Origin: Tsukamurella spumae
Lineage (GTDB): Bacteria; Actinomycetota; Actinomycetes; Mycobacteriales; Mycobacteriaceae
DNA: 64,000 nt
Reading direction: 5' to 3'
Assembly (NCBI RefSeq): GCF_012396015.1
Contig: NZ_JAAXOQ010000012.1
Location: forward strand, 62,001 to 126,000
Under the pieces are notes generated by a model, which worked only from the letters and a program-made list of their open reading frames with translations, made no database searches and was not told the DNA's origin. Made by a program: the position numbers and the translations under genes. The first letter of the stretch is position 1. Every line of letters starts with the position of its first letter. Shown in pieces: positions 42,336-52,876 of the stretch.

Positions 42336-43037
42336 TCAGGATGTCTGTGCAGGTGGCAGTAGGTCGGGCCGACGGTCCGCCGTCCGCGCGAGGGACTGTT
42401 CGCGGCGCCACTGCGCCACCTTCGCGTGGTCGCCCGAGAGGAGGACGGGCGGCACCGTCAGGTCGCGCCAGGTCTCGGGGCGCGTGTACGAGGGGCCCTC
42501 GAGGAGCCCGTCGGCACCGTCGGAGAAGGAGTCGTCCTGATGGCTGAGGCGGTTGCCGAGCACGCCCGGGATGAGGCGGCCGAAGGCCTCGACCATGACC
42601 AGGACGGCGACCTCGCCGCCGATGAGGACGTAGTCGCCGATGGACACCTCGACCACACGGACCCGCTTCGCGGCGTCGTCGAAGACGCGCTGATCGATGC
42701 CCTCGTAGCGCCCGCAGGCGAAGACGATGTGCTCCTCGTTCGCCCATTCGTGCGCCATGGCCTGGGTGAAGGGCACGCCCGCGGGCGTGGGCACCACGAG
42801 GAGCGCGTCGTCGGGGCAGATGTCGTCGAGGGCGGGACCCCAGACGGTGGGCTTCATGACCATGCCGGGACCGCCGCCGTAGGGCGAGTCGTCGACGGCC
42901 TTGTGCACGTCGTGGGTCCAGTCGCGGAGATCGTGCACGCCGAACTCGAGCAGCCCCTTGTCGACGGCCTTGCCGAGCAGCGCCTGGCGCAGCGGCGCGA
43001 GGTACTCGGGGAAGATCGTCACCACGTCGATGCGCAT
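42336..43037 (-). CDS. trmD: tRNA (guanine-N1)-methyltransferase
   Basis: Methylates G37 of certain tRNAs with S-adenosylmethionine. A 233-residue SPOUT-family enzyme: [44 protein letters not shown], and the knot segment [29 protein letters not shown]. It follows rimM as in the standard rpsP-rimM-trmD order. Confidence 0.95.
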   Translation of the reverse strand: MRIDVVTIFPEYLAPLRQALLGKAVDKGLLEFGVHDLRDWTHDVHKAVDDSPYGGGPGMVMKPTVWGPALDDICPDDALLVVPTPAGVPFTQAMAHEWANEEHIVFACGRYEGIDQRVFDDAAKRVRVVEVSIGDYVLIGGEVAVLVMVEAFGRLIPGVLGNRLSHQDDSFSDGADGLLEGPSYTRPETWRDLTVPPVLLSGDHAKVAQWRREQSLARTADRRPDLLPPAQTS

Positions 43038-43040
43038 GCG

Positions 43041-43562
43041 CTACTCCGGGTCGAGGAGGCCCTCGGGGGCGTCCACCAGGACGACGCCGCCCGCGATGTC
43101 GATCTCGGGCACGATCGCGGTGACGAACGGGATGAGGATCTCGCGGCCATCGGCGGCTTTCACCGACAGGAGCTCCCCGCCGGGCGCGTGCAGCACCTCG
43201 GCGATGACGCCCACGTCCGCACCGTCCACGGTGCGCACGGCGAGGCCCTCGAGTTCGTGGTCGTAGAACTCGTCGGGATCGTCGCTGGGCTCCACGTCGG
43301 CGGAGTCGATGAAGAAGAGGGTCCCGCGCAGTTCGTCGGCCGCGGTGCGGTCGCTCACGCCCTGCAGACGCACCAGCAGCCTCCCGGAGTGATTCCGGGA
43401 GGCTGCCACGGTGTACGTCTGATTCTGCTTCTCGCGGGGGCGGCGTCCGGTGAGGACGACGCCGTCCGCGAAGCGGAGCTCGGGTGAATCGGTGCGCACC
43501 TCCACGACGATCTCGCCGCGGATGCCGTGCGACTTGGCGACACGGCCGATCACGAGCTCCAT
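43041..43562 (-). CDS. rimM: Ribosome maturation factor RimM
   Basis: A 173-residue 16S processing factor with VIGRVAKSHGIRGEIVVEV at the N-terminus, the hinge region and a PRC-barrel end (YDHELEGLAVRTVDGADVGVIAEVLHAPGGELLSV; DAPEGLLDPE). Confidence 0.94.
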   Translation of the reverse strand: MELVIGRVAKSHGIRGEIVVEVRTDSPELRFADGVVLTGRRPREKQNQTYTVAASRNHSGRLLVRLQGVSDRTAADELRGTLFFIDSADVEPSDDPDEFYDHELEGLAVRTVDGADVGVIAEVLHAPGGELLSVKAADGREILIPFVTAIVPEIDIAGGVVLVDAPEGLLDPE

Positions 43563-43566
43563 CGGG

Positions 43567-43815
43567 TCAGCGGACCCGATCGGTGTCGACGACGTCGATC
43601 CGGATGCCCTTGCCGCCGATGCCGGTGACGAGGGTGCGCAGGGCGGTGGCGGTGCGGCCGCTGCGGCCGATCACCTTGCCCAGGTCGTCCGGGTTCACGT
43701 GCACCTCGATCACGCGGCCGCGACGGCCGGTGATCAGGTCCACGCGGACGTCGTCCGGGTTCGACACGATGCCGCGCACGAGGTGCTCGACGGCATCAGC
43801 GACGACGGCGCTCAT
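43567..43815 (-). CDS. khpA: KH-domain RNA-binding protein
   Basis: An 82-residue single KH domain (VIEVHVNPDDLGKVIGRSGRTATALRTLV with the GRSG loop). It lies between rpsP and rimM, as in most Gram-positive bacteria (Rv2908c in M. tuberculosis). Confidence 0.93.
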   Translation of the reverse strand: MSAVVADAVEHLVRGIVSNPDDVRVDLITGRRGRVIEVHVNPDDLGKVIGRSGRTATALRTLVTGIGGKGIRIDVVDTDRVR

Positions 43816-44271
43816 TTACTCGCCCTCGGCCGGAGCCTCGGCGGCGGCCTCGGCCGGAGCCTCAGCGGCGTCGTCGGCCTTCTTCTCGGCCTTCTTCTTG
43901 GGCGTGGTGGCGGCCGCGGCGGGCTCCTTGTCGGCCTCGGCGAGGGCGGCGTTGAAGAGGTCCAGCTTGGACGGCTTCTCGGCGGCGGTCTTCAGGGTGC
44001 CCTCGGCGCCGGGGAGGCCCTTGAACTTCTGCCAGTCACCGGTGATCTTCAGGAGGGCGAGCACGGGCTCGGTCGGCTGCGCGCCGACGCCCAGCCAGTA
44101 CTGCACGCGCTCGGAGTCGATCGCGATGAGCGACGGCTCCTCCTTGGGGTGGTACTTGCCGATCGACTCGATCGCGCGGCCGTTACGGCGGGTGCGCGCG
44201 TCGGCGATGACGACGCGGTACTGCGGGTTGCGGATCTTGCCGAGCCGCGTGAGCTTGATCTTGACAGCCAT
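43816..44271 (-). CDS. rpsP: 30S ribosomal protein S16
   Basis: A 151-residue S16 starting [24 protein letters not shown]; the globular part (residues 1-80) is conserved. The C-terminal extension is Ala/Glu/Lys-rich, as in other high-GC actinobacteria. Confidence 0.95.
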   Translation of the reverse strand: MAVKIKLTRLGKIRNPQYRVVIADARTRRNGRAIESIGKYHPKEEPSLIAIDSERVQYWLGVGAQPTEPVLALLKITGDWQKFKGLPGAEGTLKTAAEKPSKLDLFNAALAEADKEPAAAATTPKKKAEKKADDAAEAPAEAAAEAPAEGE

Positions 44272-44475
44272 GTGCCTTGGTTCCTTCGTGTGTTGTCACG
44301 TGTGCAATTCAGCGATGCGTCAGGATGAACGCACCCGGTTTTGCCGTCTTCATGCGTGACCGCCGGGCGGTATCTCAGCCGCTGCCGGTCAGCAGCGATC
44401 CATTGTGCCATGTCGCGCGAGCTGCACGAAATCGCCCGGGCTGCCACGCCCGGCCCGCGGCGGTAGCGTTCGGTC

Positions 44476-45858
44476 ATGTCCACGAATCCGCTCGACGACG
44501 ACGCCGTCCTCATCCCCGCCTACGCGGGACGACTCGGCACCGACCCCCTCCCCCGCGCCAAGCTGGCGGACGGCGAGACGACCTCGGCCGAGGCCTACCG
44601 GTTCATCCACGACGAGCTGATGCTGGACGGGCAGTCGCGGATGAACCTCGCGACCTTCGTGACGACGTGGATGGAGCCGCAGGGCCAGGCCCTGATGGCC
44701 GAGTCCTTCGACAAGAACGCCATCGATCACGACGAGTACCCGGCCACCTCGGCGATCGATGCGCGCACGGTGGCGATCGTCGCGGACCTGTTCCACGCCC
44801 CGGGCCTGGATCCGGCGGACCCGGCGTCGGCGACGGGGACGACCACCATCGGCTCCTCCGAGGCGGTCATGCTCGCCGGCCTCGCCCTCAAGTGGCGGTG
44901 GCGAAAGGCCCGGCAGGCGCAGGGCCTCGACACGAGCCGGCCGAAGCTGGTCCTGGGCTCGAACGTGCAGGTGGTGTGGGAGAAGTTCTGCCGCTACTTC
45001 GATGTCGAGCCCGTCTACCTCCCGATCGAGCCGGGCCGCTATGTCATCACCCCCGAGCAGGTGCGCGCCGCCGTCGACGAGCACACGATCGGCGCCGTCA
45101 CGATCCTGGGCACCACCTTCACCGGCGAGTACGAGGACGTCGCGGGCGTGTGCGCGGCGTTGGACGAGCTCGCCGCGCAGGGTGGGCCCGACGTACCCGT
45201 GCACGTCGACGCCGCGAGCGGCGGCTTCGTCGCCCCGTTCCTGGACCCGGACCTGCACTGGGACTTCCGGGTGCCGCGGGTGGCGTCGATCAACGCCTCC
45301 GGCCACAAGTTCGGCCTCACCTACCCGGGCATCGGATTCGTCGTCTTCCGCGACCGCGCGGCGCTCGACGAGGACCTCGTGTTCCGGGTGAACTACCTCG
45401 GCGGGGACATGCCGACCTTCACCCTCAACTTCTCCCGTCCCGGCGCGCAGATCATCGGCCAGTACTACAACTTCGTCCGTCTCGGACGCGACGGCTACAC
45501 GAAGGTGATGCGGGCCCTGCGCGGGACCGCGACCTGGCTGGCGAAGGAGCTCGGCACCCTGCCGCACCTGCACGTCGTCACCGACGGCTCGGCCCTGCCC
45601 GTCGTCACCCTGACCATCGACGACGGTGCGCCGTTCACGGCCTTCGACGTCTCGCACGAGTTGCGCGCGTACGGATGGCAGGTCCCGGCGTACACGATGC
45701 CGGCGGACGCCCAGGACGTCACCGTCCTCCGGATCGTCGTGCGCGAGGGCTTCTCGGGCGATCTGGCGGGCCGGCTGCGCGACGATCTCGCGGCCGCGCT
45801 CACCCGGCTCGGCCGGACGGACGGGCCCGCCGACCGCCGCTCCGTCTTCCACTACTGA
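44476..45858 (+). CDS. gadB: Glutamate decarboxylase
   Basis: A 460-residue PLP enzyme converting glutamate to GABA and CO2, consuming a proton. MLDGQSRMNLATFVTTWMEPQ, the VHVDAASGGFVAPF region and the PLP lysine in INASGHKFGLTYPGIGF are family hallmarks; the C-terminus ends in RSVFHY. It is absent from this place in the M. tuberculosis order, so it belongs to a variable insert between rpsP and ffh. Confidence 0.93.
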   Translation: MSTNPLDDDAVLIPAYAGRLGTDPLPRAKLADGETTSAEAYRFIHDELMLDGQSRMNLATFVTTWMEPQGQALMAESFDKNAIDHDEYPATSAIDARTVAIVADLFHAPGLDPADPASATGTTTIGSSEAVMLAGLALKWRWRKARQAQGLDTSRPKLVLGSNVQVVWEKFCRYFDVEPVYLPIEPGRYVITPEQVRAAVDEHTIGAVTILGTTFTGEYEDVAGVCAALDELAAQGGPDVPVHVDAASGGFVAPFLDPDLHWDFRVPRVASINASGHKFGLTYPGIGFVVFRDRAALDEDLVFRVNYLGGDMPTFTLNFSRPGAQIIGQYYNFVRLGRDGYTKVMRALRGTATWLAKELGTLPHLHVVTDGSALPVVTLTIDDGAPFTAFDVSHELRAYGWQVPAYTMPADAQDVTVLRIVVREGFSGDLAGRLRDDLAAALTRLGRTDGPADRRSVFHY

Positions 45859-45990
45859 GCGTCCCTGCGACCCGGCCGTCGGCGCGCGGCTCACCGCCCC
45901 GGCGCCGAACGGCTGGTAAACTGGTGGCCGAACACGGTCGTCTTCGCGTGACGCGCGCCACTTCCGGCGCGTTGCACTCCCAACAGAAGA

Positions 45991-46004
45991 TTACCCGCGG
46001 GTAA
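45991..46004. promoter_or_regulatory. 14-bp perfect palindrome before the acyltransferase gene
   Basis: TTACCCGCGGGTAA is self-complementary and lies about 105 bases upstream of the acyltransferase ATG, inside a 250-base gap. A dimeric repressor site is possible; no partner regulator is identified. Confidence 0.4.
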
Positions 46005-46108
46005 ACTCGGCACGACGTTGCAGCCTGTGCCCCGCACCTCAGCCCGGTGTAGCCCACTGCCAGGCCGCGTACAGCCACCTCGCAGGATCGGACCACAGAC
46101 TCTTCATC

Positions 46109-47392
46109 ATGGCCACGCACCTGGACCACACCTCCTCGTCACCGGTGATCACCGGTGACGGAGCGGTCGCGCGGCCCCGTGCTGGCTACCTGCACCAACT
46201 CGACTTCGTCCGGACGATCACGTTCCTGCTGGTGGTGTTCATCCACACGCTGACGAACACCAACGACGAGGTCAACGGCACCGTCACGAACGCGATCGCG
46301 ATGAACCTGCACTTCACGCGGAACGCGTTCTTCGCGCTGACCGGCCTGGTGCTGGCGTACGGGATCGTCGAGCGCGGTGCGCAGCTGAGCCCCGTCCGGT
46401 TCTGGCGCAAGCGCCTCAAGCTGGTGGTGATCCCGTTCGTGCTCTGGGCGTTCGCGTACTGGGTCTACGACATGGCGGTCCGCGGCGACGGCGCGGCCAT
46501 CCCCCGGAGCCTCGGCGACTTCTGGAACAACCTCAAGTGGGGCGGCCTCAACGGCTACCAGCTGTACTTCATCTTCGTGACGATCCAGATCTACCTGCTG
46601 TTCCCGCTGATCTTCGGGTTCGTGCGCCGCACCCGCCGCTTCCACGGGCGGATCCTGCTCGCGAGCGCCGTCCTGCAGGTCGGGATCTACGTCGCGGCCA
46701 CCTACTGGAACCCGACCACCGGCTGGTGGGGCGAGAACTTCTGGCACCTCTACGCCACGTTCATCCCGTACCAGTTCTTCATCCTGCTCGGCGTGATCAC
46801 GGCCTTCCACCGCGAGCGGGTGGAGGCGGTGCTCCTTCGGCACACCCCGCTCGTCTTCGGGCTGGCGATCGGCACGGCCGTCGCGGCGCAGGCGCTCTAC
46901 CGGGTCCGCCTGAGCGACGAGACCGCTCCGATCGTGGCCTCGGCGGTGTTCCAGCCGGCGAACTTCGTGCTCTACATCGCGCTGGTCGCCGCGGTCTACA
47001 CGACGGGCCTGCTGCTCGCCCGCAACCGGCACCGGCTGCCGAGGCTGACGCGGTTCGCCTCGTACGGCGCGAAGCGCTCGTTCGGCGTCTTCCTCGTGCA
47101 CGTCATGGTGCTCTCGGTGCTGCTCCTGCCCAAGTCGGGCGACGGTGCGCCGTGGCTCACCACGGTGCTCCCCTCCCCGTTCGGCACGGCCGTCGCCTAC
47201 CTGGTCACCATCACGGTGACGCTCGGCGTCGTCGAGCTGCTCAGCCGCGCGCCGAAGGCCCAGTGGTGGGTCGGCCGCCCCCGGCCGAAGAAGCGCGTCG
47301 CGCGGGCTCAGGCGAGCGCGCCCCGCACCACCACCGCCGACGGTGCCGGCAGCGCGCCGTGCGCCAGCGCCACGCGCGGGTCCTCGGCGTAG
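46109..47392 (+). CDS. Acyltransferase 3 family membrane protein
   Basis: A 427-residue protein with about ten membrane helices, starting LHQLDFVRTITFLLVVFIH and containing MNLHFTRNAFFALTGLVLAYG, the Acyl_transf_3 (PF01757) pattern with its histidine. Such enzymes acylate cell-envelope carbohydrates. The last 85 bases overlap the end of the convergent amidohydrolase gene. Confidence 0.85.
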   Translation: MATHLDHTSSSPVITGDGAVARPRAGYLHQLDFVRTITFLLVVFIHTLTNTNDEVNGTVTNAIAMNLHFTRNAFFALTGLVLAYGIVERGAQLSPVRFWRKRLKLVVIPFVLWAFAYWVYDMAVRGDGAAIPRSLGDFWNNLKWGGLNGYQLYFIFVTIQIYLLFPLIFGFVRRTRRFHGRILLASAVLQVGIYVAATYWNPTTGWWGENFWHLYATFIPYQFFILLGVITAFHRERVEAVLLRHTPLVFGLAIGTAVAAQALYRVRLSDETAPIVASAVFQPANFVLYIALVAAVYTTGLLLARNRHRLPRLTRFASYGAKRSFGVFLVHVMVLSVLLLPKSGDGAPWLTTVLPSPFGTAVAYLVTITVTLGVVELLSRAPKAQWWVGRPRPKKRVARAQASAPRTTTADGAGSAPCASATRGSSA

Positions 47393-48384
47393 ATCACGAG
47401 GTCGGCGGGGGCACCGTCGTCGATGCCGGCGTAGCCGAGCCACTGCCGGGCGCACCACGACGCGGCGGCGATCGCGTCCTCGGGCGGCATCACCGCGGCG
47501 AGGGCGGTGATCTCGCGCGGCAGGGCGCCGTGCACGTTGAAGCCCCCGGCGTCGGTGCCGGCGTACATCGCGACCCCCGCCTCCCACGCGGCGCGGAAGG
47601 TCGCCTTCCGGCGGTCGTGCAGCGCCAGCATGTGCCGGTGGTAGGTGGGGAACTTCTCGGCGGCGGGCGCGGCGATGGACGGGAAGTTCTCGATCTGGAT
47701 CATGGTGGGCACCAGGCCGATTCCCTTCTCCACCATGACCTCGATGGTGTCCGCGGTGAGCCCGGAGCCGTGTTCGATCGCGTCGACGCCGGCGGCGAGC
47801 AGGCCGGGCAGGGCGTCCTCGCCGAAGACGTGCGCCGTCACGCGCGCCCCCGCGTCGTGGGCGGCGGCGACGGCCTCCGCGAGCGCGTCGTCGGGCCACA
47901 GCGGCGCGAGGTCGCCCACGGACCGGTCGATCCAGTCCCCCACGAGCTTGATCCACGGGTGCCCCTCGGCGGCCCGGCGACGCACCGCGGCGACGAGCTC
48001 CGAGGGATCCTCGAGCTGCTCCCCGAGGCCGCGGGTGTACCGCTTGACCAGCGCGATGTGCCGCCCCATCCGGACGAACCGCGGCAGGCCCGGCTGCCCG
48101 TCCAGGGGCGAGGTGTCGAGGTCGGAACCGGGTTCGCGGATGACGGTGACGCCCACCGCGACGTCCTCCAGTGCGAGCGCGCGGCCGCGGACCAGGTCCG
48201 GCTCTCCGTCCTCGACGATGCCGACGTGGCAGTGGGCGTCGACGTACCCGGGCACCGCGTAGCCGGTCAGTTCGGTCCGCGGGCCGGTCGCGCCCGGATC
48301 GGACAGGTGCACGGCACCGTCGGACACCCAGAATTCGCCCTCGCCGCCGGGCAGCACGACGCCGGAGAAGTGCAGATCGCTCAC
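47308..48384 (-). CDS. Amidohydrolase family protein
   Basis: A 358-residue metal-dependent hydrolase: VPGYVDAHCHVGIV (HxH), HPWIKLVGDWID (Lys), ARVTAHVFGED, GVDAIEHGSGL and MYAGTDAGGF (final Asp). These are the imidazolonepropionase/prolidase-type metal ligands; the substrate is unknown. The 3' end overlaps the acyltransferase gene. Confidence 0.88.
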   Translation of the reverse strand: MSDLHFSGVVLPGGEGEFWVSDGAVHLSDPGATGPRTELTGYAVPGYVDAHCHVGIVEDGEPDLVRGRALALEDVAVGVTVIREPGSDLDTSPLDGQPGLPRFVRMGRHIALVKRYTRGLGEQLEDPSELVAAVRRRAAEGHPWIKLVGDWIDRSVGDLAPLWPDDALAEAVAAAHDAGARVTAHVFGEDALPGLLAAGVDAIEHGSGLTADTIEVMVEKGIGLVPTMIQIENFPSIAAPAAEKFPTYHRHMLALHDRRKATFRAAWEAGVAMYAGTDAGGFNVHGALPREITALAAVMPPEDAIAAASWCARQWLGYAGIDDGAPADLVIYAEDPRVALAHGALPAPSAVVVRGALA

Positions 48385-48402
48385 CCCGGCACTGTAACCC
48401 GG

Positions 48403-49974
48403 CTACCGCTTCTTGCGGAGCTGCTCCTCGAGCGCGGCCATGTCGATGCCCTCGAGCCCCGGGGGCAACTGGTCAAGGCCCTTGGGCATGCCGGAGAGGT
48501 CCATACCCGCGGGCATCCCGGGCATGCCGGGGAAGCCGCCGCCCATCCGCGGAGCCGCCGGACCGGTCTGCCGGGCACGGTTGTTCTTCTTGCCCTGCTT
48601 GCCCTTCTGCTTGCGCTTGGACAGCCGCTTGGGGACGCCGCCGCCGAAGCCGGCCATCTGCGACATCATCTTGCGGGCCTCGAAGAAGCGATCGACCAGC
48701 TGGTTCACGTCGGTCACGGTGACGCCGGAGCCCTTGGCGATGCGCAGGCGGCGCGAGGCGTTGATGATCTTCGGATCGTTGCGCTCGGCGGGCGTCATGC
48801 CGCGGATGATCGCCTGGATCCGGTCGAGCTGGCTGTCGTCGACCGCCGCGAGCGCGTCCTTCATCTGGCCCGCGCCGGGCAGCATGCCCAGCAGGTTCCC
48901 GATGGGGCCCATCTTGCGGATCATCAGCATCTGATCGAGGAAGTCCTCGAGGGTCAGCTCGCCGGAGGTGATCTTGGCGGCCGCCTCCTCCGCCTTCTGC
49001 TGGTCCATGTGCTGCTCGGCCTGCTCGATGAGCGAGAGCACATCGCCCATGCCGAGGATCCGCGAGCTCATGCGGTCCGGGTGGAAGACGTCGAAGTCGT
49101 CGAGCTTCTCGCCCGTGGACGCGAACAGGATGGGCTTGCCGGTGATCTCGCGGACCGAGAGCGCGGCGCCGCCGCGGGCGTCGCCGTCGAGCTTGGTGAG
49201 CACGACACCGGTGAAGTCGACACCGTCGGCGAAGGCCTGGGCGGTGGTCACCGCGTCCTGCCCGATCATGGCGTCGAGGACGAAGAGCACCTCGTCGGGA
49301 TCCACGGCGTCGCGGATGCCCCGCGCCTGGCCCATGAGCTCCTCGTCGATGCCGAGGCGGCCCGCGGTGTCGACGATGACCACGTCGTGCTGGCGGGCCT
49401 TCGCCTCGGCGATGCCGCCGCGCGCGACCTCGACGGGGTCGGCCGCACTGACGCCCAGGGTGCCCTCGCCGCCGACGGAGGTGCCGGGGTGCGGCGCGTA
49501 GGTGGGCACGCCCGCCCGCTCACCGACGATCTTGAGCTGGTCGACGGCGCCCGGACGCTGCAGGTCGCAGGCCACGAGCATGGGCGTGTGGCCCTGCTTC
49601 TTGAGGAAGTACGCCAGCTTGCCGGCGAGGGTGGTCTTACCCGCGCCCTGCAGGCCCGCGAGCATGATCACCGTGGGCGGGGTCTTGGCCAGGTTGAGCC
49701 GCCGGGTCTCGCCGCCGAGGATGCCGACGAGCTCCTCGTTGACGATCTTGACGATCTGCTGCGCCGGGTTGAGCGCCGCCGAGACCTCGTGGCCCTTGGC
49801 CCGCTCCTTGACCCGCGCGACGAAGGCACGCACCACGGGCAGCGCGACATCGGCCTCGAGCAGCGCGAGGCGGATCTCGCGCGCCGTCGAGTCGATGTCT
49901 GCGTCGGTCAGCCGGCCCTTGCCGCGCAGGTCCTTGAGCGCGCCTGTGAGCCGATCGGAGAGGGATTCGAACAT
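48403..49974 (-). CDS. ffh: Signal recognition particle protein
   Basis: A 523-residue SRP GTPase. N domain at the start (MFESLSDRLTGALKDLRGKG), G domain with GLQGAGKTTLAGKLA, ACDLQRPGAVDQL, DTAGRLGIDEEL and TKLDGDARGG, then the Met-rich M domain (from residue 310) and a Gly/Met/Pro C-terminus. It binds signal sequences on ribosomes and delivers them to FtsY. Confidence 0.96.
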   Translation of the reverse strand: MFESLSDRLTGALKDLRGKGRLTDADIDSTAREIRLALLEADVALPVVRAFVARVKERAKGHEVSAALNPAQQIVKIVNEELVGILGGETRRLNLAKTPPTVIMLAGLQGAGKTTLAGKLAYFLKKQGHTPMLVACDLQRPGAVDQLKIVGERAGVPTYAPHPGTSVGGEGTLGVSAADPVEVARGGIAEAKARQHDVVIVDTAGRLGIDEELMGQARGIRDAVDPDEVLFVLDAMIGQDAVTTAQAFADGVDFTGVVLTKLDGDARGGAALSVREITGKPILFASTGEKLDDFDVFHPDRMSSRILGMGDVLSLIEQAEQHMDQQKAEEAAAKITSGELTLEDFLDQMLMIRKMGPIGNLLGMLPGAGQMKDALAAVDDSQLDRIQAIIRGMTPAERNDPKIINASRRLRIAKGSGVTVTDVNQLVDRFFEARKMMSQMAGFGGGVPKRLSKRKQKGKQGKKNNRARQTGPAAPRMGGGFPGMPGMPAGMDLSGMPKGLDQLPPGLEGIDMAALEEQLRKKR

Positions 49975-49983
49975 TGCTCCAGC

Positions 49984-52476
49984 CTACCGAAAGCCCTGCG
50001 TCTGCCCGCCCTCCGGTGGCTCGGGCGGTGCGGCCTCGGGCAGGACGGCGAGGACGGCGCGCTCCGCGCGGGCCCGCACGCTCGGCTCGTCGGCCGGGAC
50101 CGCGAGGCAGAAGGCGTCCACCACGGTGGCGCCGAGCGTCGCGACCCGGGCCCAGCGCACGTCGAGTCCGGCGTCGTCGAGGGCGCCCGCGATCCGCGCG
50201 AGCAGGCCCGGGGTGTCCCCGGCCCGGACCTCGAGGACGACGGTGCCGGGCGCACCGTCGAACCAGCGCAGCCGGGGCGGCGCGGCCACCCGCAGCGGGG
50301 GCGCGGCGTCGGACCGGTCGACGGGGGCCGCCGCCGAGCGTTCGCGTTCGACCAGCTCGGCGAGCACGTCGGCGCCGTCGAACGCGGCCAGCAGGCTCTG
50401 CCGGACGACGGCGGGGTCGGGCGGATCACCGAAGCTCGGGACCACGACGAAGGTGTTCACCGCGGAGTCCTCGACACCGGCGACGGTGGCGGTGTGCACC
50501 CGCAGTCCGGCGAGCGCCAGGACCGCGGCCATGCGGGCGAGCACGCCGCGCCGGTCGGGACCGACGACCACGACGGTGAAGGTGTGCGGTCCCAGCGCGG
50601 GCGCGGGCGCGATCCGCACGTGCGTGCCACCCCCGGCGGCGAGCGCGACGACCTCGTCGGACATCGGTGCGGGCTGCGGCGCGGGCTCCCCGGCCAGCAC
50701 GCGAGCGGTGCGCCGGACCAACTCGCCGATGAGCCGGGACTTCCAGTCGCCCCACACGCCGGGCCCGGTCGCCAGCGAGTCCGCCTCGGCGAGCGCGTGC
50801 AGCAGTTCCAGCAGCACCGGGTCTCGGCCGATCCTGTCCGCGACCATCTCGACGGTCGCGGGATCGTCGAGATCGCGCCGGGTCGCGATCTCGGGCAGCA
50901 GGAGGTGGTGCCGCACCATGGCGGTGAGCAGTCCGGTGTCGCGCTCGTCGAGGCCGAGGCGGGTCGCGATCGCCCCGGCGAGCTCGGCGCCGATCACGCT
51001 GTGATCGCCGCCGCGGCCCTTGCCGAGGTCGTGCAGGAGCGCGCCGAGCGCGAGCAGATCGGGCCGGGCGACATCGGTGGCGCGGCTCGCGGCGTGCGCG
51101 ACGGTCTCCACCAGGTGCCGATCGACGGTCCAGGTGTGCACGGCGTCGCGGGGCGGGAGGTCGCGCACGGCGCCCCATTCGGGGAGCAGCCGCGCCCACA
51201 GCCCCGTCCGGTCGAGGGCCTCGATCACGGGCACGGCACCGCGACCCGCGCCGAGCAGTGCGAGGAAGTCGGAGACGCTCTCCGCGGGCCAGGGACTGCG
51301 GGGCACGGGGGCGACCTCGGCGAGGCGGCTCAGCGTGGAGGCGGACATCGGCAGGCCGGACGCGGCGGCCGCGGCGGCGACCCGCACGGTCAGGCCGAGG
51401 TCCCGATCGGGCCGGGCGTCACGAGCCAGGGTGACCTCGCCGGCGTGCTCGACCACGCCCTCCGCGAGGGGTCGTCGGACGGGTGCCCGCCGCAGGCGCG
51501 AGAGGCCGCGCCGGGGCAGCGCGTTCTGCGCGGTCCGAATGCCGACGTCGACCGCGTAGGCGACGGTGCGCCCGCTGTCGCTGATGGTGCGGGCCAGGTC
51601 GAACCGGTCGCCGAGGCGCAGTGCCGCACCGATCTCGTCGGCCTCCTGGGCGCGCACCTGGTCGCGGGCGCGCCCGGAGATGCGGTGCAGTTCGGTGCGG
51701 ACGTCGAGGAGCCGACCGTACGCGGCGGCCAGGTCGTTGCCCGTCGAGCCGCCCGGCGAGGCCGACGGGGTCGGGATCCCGTCCGTCAGCTGAGCGAGCG
51801 AAAGCGCCTGCAGCAGCTGCACATCGCGCATGCCGCCACGGCCGTTCTTGAGGTCGGGCTCGGCGCGATGGGCGATCTCGCCGGAGCGGCGCCACCGCTC
51901 CTGGGCCTGCTGAACGAGGTCGTCGACGCGGGTCCGGATATCGGTGCGCCACTGCCTGCGGACACCACTGATCAGCAGGTTGGTGATCTCCTGGTCGCCC
52001 ACGATGTGCCGGGCGTCGAGCAGCCCGAGCGCGGCCGTCAGGTCGGACTGGGCGACGCGGACCGCCTCCGGCACCGTCCGGACGCTGTGGTCGAGCTTGA
52101 TGTGCGCGTCCCAGAGCGGGTACCAGATGCTCTCGGCGACGGCGGCGACCTGCGCCGGATCGAGCCCGTCGTCGTGCACGAGCAGCAGGTCGAAATCGCT
52201 GTGCGGCAGCAGCTCCCGTCGACCGAGTCCGCCGACGGCGACGAGCGCCAGCCCGCTGTCCGGACCGATGCCGGCCGCGGTCCCGCGGGTGGTGAGCCAC
52301 ACCTCGGCGAGGTCCGCCAGGGCGCCGCGCAGGGCAGCGGGGTCCAGCCCGTGGGGCCCCGCCGCCCGGTCGAGCAGGCGGGCCCGGGCGGCGACCAGTT
52401 CCTTCGCCCCGCCCTGCCCGCCGCTCCCGGACGATCCGTCCCCGCTCGGCGTGATCACCTTGTCCGGCACCGTCAT
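49984..52476 (-). CDS. glnD: Bifunctional uridylyltransferase (GlnD)
   Basis: An 830-residue nitrogen sensor that modifies and demodifies PII. Nucleotidyltransferase motif GLGRRELLPHSDFDLLLVHDD near residue 90, the HD domain LGALLHDLGKGRGGDHS, and two C-terminal ACT-like domains (TFTVVVVGPDRRGVLARM; TVVLEVRAGDTPGLLARI). In actinobacteria GlnD adenylylates rather than uridylylates the PII protein. It starts eight bases after glnB. Confidence 0.94.
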   Translation of the reverse strand: MTVPDKVITPSGDGSSGSGGQGGAKELVAARARLLDRAAGPHGLDPAALRGALADLAEVWLTTRGTAAGIGPDSGLALVAVGGLGRRELLPHSDFDLLLVHDDGLDPAQVAAVAESIWYPLWDAHIKLDHSVRTVPEAVRVAQSDLTAALGLLDARHIVGDQEITNLLISGVRRQWRTDIRTRVDDLVQQAQERWRRSGEIAHRAEPDLKNGRGGMRDVQLLQALSLAQLTDGIPTPSASPGGSTGNDLAAAYGRLLDVRTELHRISGRARDQVRAQEADEIGAALRLGDRFDLARTISDSGRTVAYAVDVGIRTAQNALPRRGLSRLRRAPVRRPLAEGVVEHAGEVTLARDARPDRDLGLTVRVAAAAAASGLPMSASTLSRLAEVAPVPRSPWPAESVSDFLALLGAGRGAVPVIEALDRTGLWARLLPEWGAVRDLPPRDAVHTWTVDRHLVETVAHAASRATDVARPDLLALGALLHDLGKGRGGDHSVIGAELAGAIATRLGLDERDTGLLTAMVRHHLLLPEIATRRDLDDPATVEMVADRIGRDPVLLELLHALAEADSLATGPGVWGDWKSRLIGELVRRTARVLAGEPAPQPAPMSDEVVALAAGGGTHVRIAPAPALGPHTFTVVVVGPDRRGVLARMAAVLALAGLRVHTATVAGVEDSAVNTFVVVPSFGDPPDPAVVRQSLLAAFDGADVLAELVERERSAAAPVDRSDAAPPLRVAAPPRLRWFDGAPGTVVLEVRAGDTPGLLARIAGALDDAGLDVRWARVATLGATVVDAFCLAVPADEPSVRARAERAVLAVLPEAAPPEPPEGGQTQGFR

Positions 52477-52484
52477 CGACGTTC

Positions 52485-52838
<354 letters not shown>

Positions 52839-52876
52839 TTAAGTCGGTGGTGGAATCAGCTTAGATCCGGTCGCCC

